Below, piece after piece: positions 20,706 through 22,867 of a DNA stretch of 22,867 nt; positions within the stretch are counted from its first letter, which is position 1; every line of letters begins with the position of its first letter. Below the pieces are notes generated by a model. It did no database searches. It was not told the origin of the DNA and was given only the letters and a program-made list of their open reading frames with translations. Both the position numbers and the translations under genes were made by a program. Source of the DNA: a virus; IMG/VR virus record IMGVR_UViG_3300009481_000110, positions 1-22,867 of that record, one strand, 5' to 3'.

Positions 20706-22867
20706 TTAATTTAATTTATTTTCTAATTCATCAACTTTTGCTGATAATTCTTGTACTGCTTTGACTAAAATAGGCATCAAAGAGGCATCACCTATTCTTT
20801 GTCTGCCATCTTCTTCATCTTCTTGCCACATATCAAAACCATCTTTTAAATTATATTTATCTATAGTTTCTTTAACTTCTTGTGCTATAAAGCCATGATT
20901 GTATTTACCATTCATTACTCTTTCTTCTGAATCAGCTTTATGTAGTGTTAATTCTTCTGACACATCTTTAGCTTTTTTCCATCTAAATGTAACTGGTCTT
21001 AATTCATTTATAAATTCTAAACCTACTTGTTCATCTTCAATATCTTCTTTTAGTCTTATATCGGAAGGTGCAGTAATTGAAGTTGCTCCAAATGCTATAT
21101 TAGAATCAACGCTGCCTCGACCAAAAGTAAAGTTATCTGCACCTACCCCTGTCACGTCATAACCCATTACTATTGCATGATTAGTGTCTGTAGCTGGCAC
21201 ATCCGAATACGCACCCACTATGACATTACCAGCACCCGTAGAAAGTCCGATATTGTGATTACCCGCAACATAACCTATTAGTGTGTTGTCTCCTCCTGTT
21301 GTTACACTTCCTCCTGCGTTAGACCCAACTGCTACCCCCTCAAACCCTGTAGTAGCCGATTGAAAAGCATCCGTTCCGAGTGCTACGTTATGATTAGCGG
21401 TAGTAGCATTTACTAAGGCATTTTTACCAAGTGCAGCATTACTAGTTCCTGTAGTATTAGTAAACATAGCTTGATAACCTACAGCTGTGTTGTAATCTGC
21501 TGTGGTGTTATTTGCTAGAGCTGAAGAACCAAAAGCACTAAGACAACATCCTGTAGTGTTGTCAGTCAAACTATTATAGCCAAAAGCTGCTTGGTCACTA
21601 GCTGTTGTATTAGCGTCTAAAGAATTACCTCCTACTGATGTGTTTCTCGTGCCTGTAGTGTTTGAATTTAAAGCTGCATAACCTAACGCTGTGTTATTAC
21701 TTGCTGTGGTATTAGATGCTAAAGAACTTGTACCTACTGAAGTATTTTTACCACCAGTTGTATTGTCTTGCAAAGCAAGATCGCCCATAGCTACATTTTC
21801 TGCACCTGTAGTATTTGCTCCTAACGCATTGTACCCAAAAGCATTATTATAAGAAGCTGTAGTGTTTGCATCTAATGCTGCAGCTCCAAAAGCATTATTT
21901 CTCGTGCCTGTCGTGTTTGCTTTTAATGAATCAATACCTACTGCTGTGTTATTGTTCGCTGTGGTATTAGCTTCTAGTGCATCTCTACCTATAGCAGTAT
22001 TAGAAGCTCCTGTCGTATTTGCAGACAATGCTAATCTACCAATAGCTACGTTATCAGCTCCTGTGGTGTTTACTGCTAAAGCTGAATTACCAACTGCAAC
22101 ATTACTAGATGCTGTTGTATTTGCTCCTAAAGCAGTGTCTCCTATAGCTATGTTTGATGCACCAGTAGTATTAGCATCTAATGCAGAATTTCCTACAGCT
22201 GTGTTAAATCCACCTGTAGTTGTTGCTCCAAGAGCATCATGTCCTATAGCTATGTTTGCTGAAGCAGTTGTGGCAGCATCTAGTGCGTTAGAGCCTATTG
22301 CTACGTTTTGTGTGCCTGTAGTGTTTAAATTTAAAGCCGCATATCCAACAGCAGTATTGTTATCTGCTGTAGTTGCACTTTCAAGAGCATTTCCACCAAC
22401 TGCGGTATTATTTCCACCAGTTGAATTTGTTGTTAATGTAGCATTACCTATTCCTGTATTGTTATCACCAGTTGTAGTAGCAGTTAAAGAGTTTCTACCA
22501 ATAGCAACATTATAGTTACCACCACTTTGAATACTATCAAGTGCAGTATCACCTAAAGCCACGTTGCCTGTACCCGTAGGATAGTTTCCGTCTAATTTTA
22601 TTGTGCCACCATCTGTAACAAAGTTACCAGCGTTTGTGATGCCATCTGTTGTAGTAGCTCCATCAACGTCTAAGGCACCCGTTACAGCTAAATCCCCACC
22701 TACTGAGGCATCATCCGTAACTGTTAAATCGTCTTGTACTTTTAAATCTACTGTAGATAGACTCGCAAAAGCATCAACGACAGCAGCACCAGAACCCGCA
22801 CCATCTAAATAAATTGCTTTAGTATCTCCTGGCGGAATAGTTACATTAGCACCACTACCTTGAGAAA
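20706..22867 (-). CDS. Tail fibre with YadA-head-like repeats and S74 chaperone (5' end outside window)
   Basis: The frame is open to the window edge, so the gene starts beyond 22867; a GTG at 22562 lies inside it and is not the start. The visible N-terminal part has beta repeats (VDLKVQDDLTVTDDASVGGDLAVTG type). Then come 24 exact 17-residue units (TTG/TTA-x2-N-x-A-x-G-x2-AL-x2-N) of the left-handed beta-roll type seen in YadA heads. The last 119 residues (20709-21065) are a Peptidase_S74 intramolecular chaperone, starting SDIRLKEDI with the Ser and Lys needed for self-cleavage, then ELRPVTFRWKKA and GFIAQEV, and ending in a coiled coil. It forms a trimer for host recognition; the chaperone is cut off after folding. 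Confidence 0.9.
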   Translation of the reverse strand, partial: SQGSGANVTIPPGDTKAIYLDGAGSGAAVVDAFASLSTVDLKVQDDLTVTDDASVGGDLAVTGALDVDGATTTDGITNAGNFVTDGGTIKLDGNYPTGTGNVALGDTALDSIQSGGNYNVAIGRNSLTATTTGDNNTGIGNATLTTNSTGGNNTAVGGNALESATTADNNTAVGYAALNLNTTGTQNVAIGSNALDAATTASANIAIGHDALGATTTGGFNTAVGNSALDANTTGASNIAIGDTALGANTTASSNVAVGNSALAVNTTGADNVAIGRLALSANTTGASNTAIGRDALEANTTANNNTAVGIDSLKANTTGTRNNAFGAAALDANTTASYNNAFGYNALGANTTGAENVAMGDLALQDNTTGGKNTSVGTSSLASNTTASNNTALGYAALNSNTTGTRNTSVGGNSLDANTTASDQAAFGYNSLTDNTTGCCLSAFGSSALANNTTADYNTAVGYQAMFTNTTGTSNAALGKNALVNATTANHNVALGTDAFQSATTGFEGVAVGSNAGGSVTTGGDNTLIGYVAGNHNIGLSTGAGNVIVGAYSDVPATDTNHAIVMGYDVTGVGADNFTFGRGSVDSNIAFGATSITAPSDIRLKEDIEDEQVGLEFINELRPVTFRWKKAKDVSEELTLHKADSEERVMNGKYNHGFIAQEVKETIDKYNLKDGFDMWQEDEEDGRQRIGDASLMPILVKAVQELSAKVDELENKLN
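21252..22475 (-). repeat. 24 tandem 51-bp units in the tail fibre
   Basis: Counting from TTGDNN, exactly 24 units of 17 residues run without any insertion, ending at NHN just before the S74-proximal linker. Each unit has Asn at position 6, Gly at 10, and usually Ala-Leu at 13-14. Units start with either TTG or TTA in an irregular alternation. DNA identity between units is well below protein-pattern identity, so this is an old array held by selection. One unit (TTGCCL) has a Cys pair and lacks the Asn. Confidence 0.92.

Noticed and set aside
21862-22515. A 217-residue open frame on the plus strand opposite the fibre repeats
   Set aside because: It is the mirror of the 51-base repeat array: regular Val/Ala/Pro strings follow from the codon pattern on the other strand, and it has no ribosome site or family motif.
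22560-22562. GTG as start of the tail fibre gene
   Set aside because: The frame continues open upstream to the window edge with in-phase fibre-like beta sequence and there is no Shine-Dalgarno.

Overview
This window is a tightly packed stretch of a double-stranded DNA tailed-phage genome (Caudoviricetes). Every gene I can support lies on the minus strand, so transcription runs from high to low coordinates. The composition is AT-rich and genes abut or overlap. The set of small conserved proteins and the protein families recall phages of marine bacteria, and a P22 gp4-like tail-accessory start at the low end hints at a podovirus. I cannot name the host; streamlined marine Proteobacteria are a guess from gene style only.

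Layout in transcription order. 22867-20706: the 3' part of a tail-fibre gene, with 24 exact 51-nt (17-residue) head-type repeats and a C-terminal S74 intramolecular chaperone. 20695-18347: a conserved small protein, a 2OG-Fe(II) oxygenase-like protein and five small proteins, four of them with membrane segments (holin / XhlA-like candidates). 18396-13604: five overlapping genes that are not standard phage genes: a CsgF-like protein, a CsgG-like outer-membrane secretin lipoprotein, a secreted curlin-repeat protein, a secreted FecR-domain protein, and a CHASE2 membrane-bound class III adenylate cyclase. 13607-12044: the rest of a lysis-type module (i-spanin-like protein, small lipoprotein, thermonuclease, T4-type lysozyme with an E-C-T triad). 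11956-7785: terminase large subunit and portal, preceded by a perfect-arm hairpin. 7783-3949: head morphogenesis (AT-hook-like basic protein, GroES-like co-chaperonin, scaffold candidate, structural proteins, major capsid protein), ended by a strong intrinsic terminator. 3830-1: a small membrane protein, structural proteins, a run of Lys/Gly-rich basic proteins, a conserved protein of unknown role, and the start of the gp4-like gene.

The most interesting part is the csgF-csgG-curlin-fecR-cyclase block. It sits between holin-like and spanin/lysozyme genes, so it lies inside the lysis region of the late transcript. It encodes an amyloid-type export pore, its accessory factor, a likely curlin substrate, a periplasmic FecR protein whose last ~35 residues look like a curlin strand, and a periplasm-sensing cAMP synthase with all catalytic residues intact. 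Two readings are open: a phage-borne surface-fibre and second-messenger system acting during infection, or reuse of the CsgG/CsgF pore in outer-membrane disruption. CsgE, CsgC, CsgD, a small terminase and a GroEL are not present in the window.

There is no gene-free stretch longer than about 120 bases. The three gaps worth noting (3494-3605, 3831-3948, 11957-12043) carry candidate promoters, a terminator and a hairpin. I saw no tRNA, CRISPR, insertion sequence or integrase.
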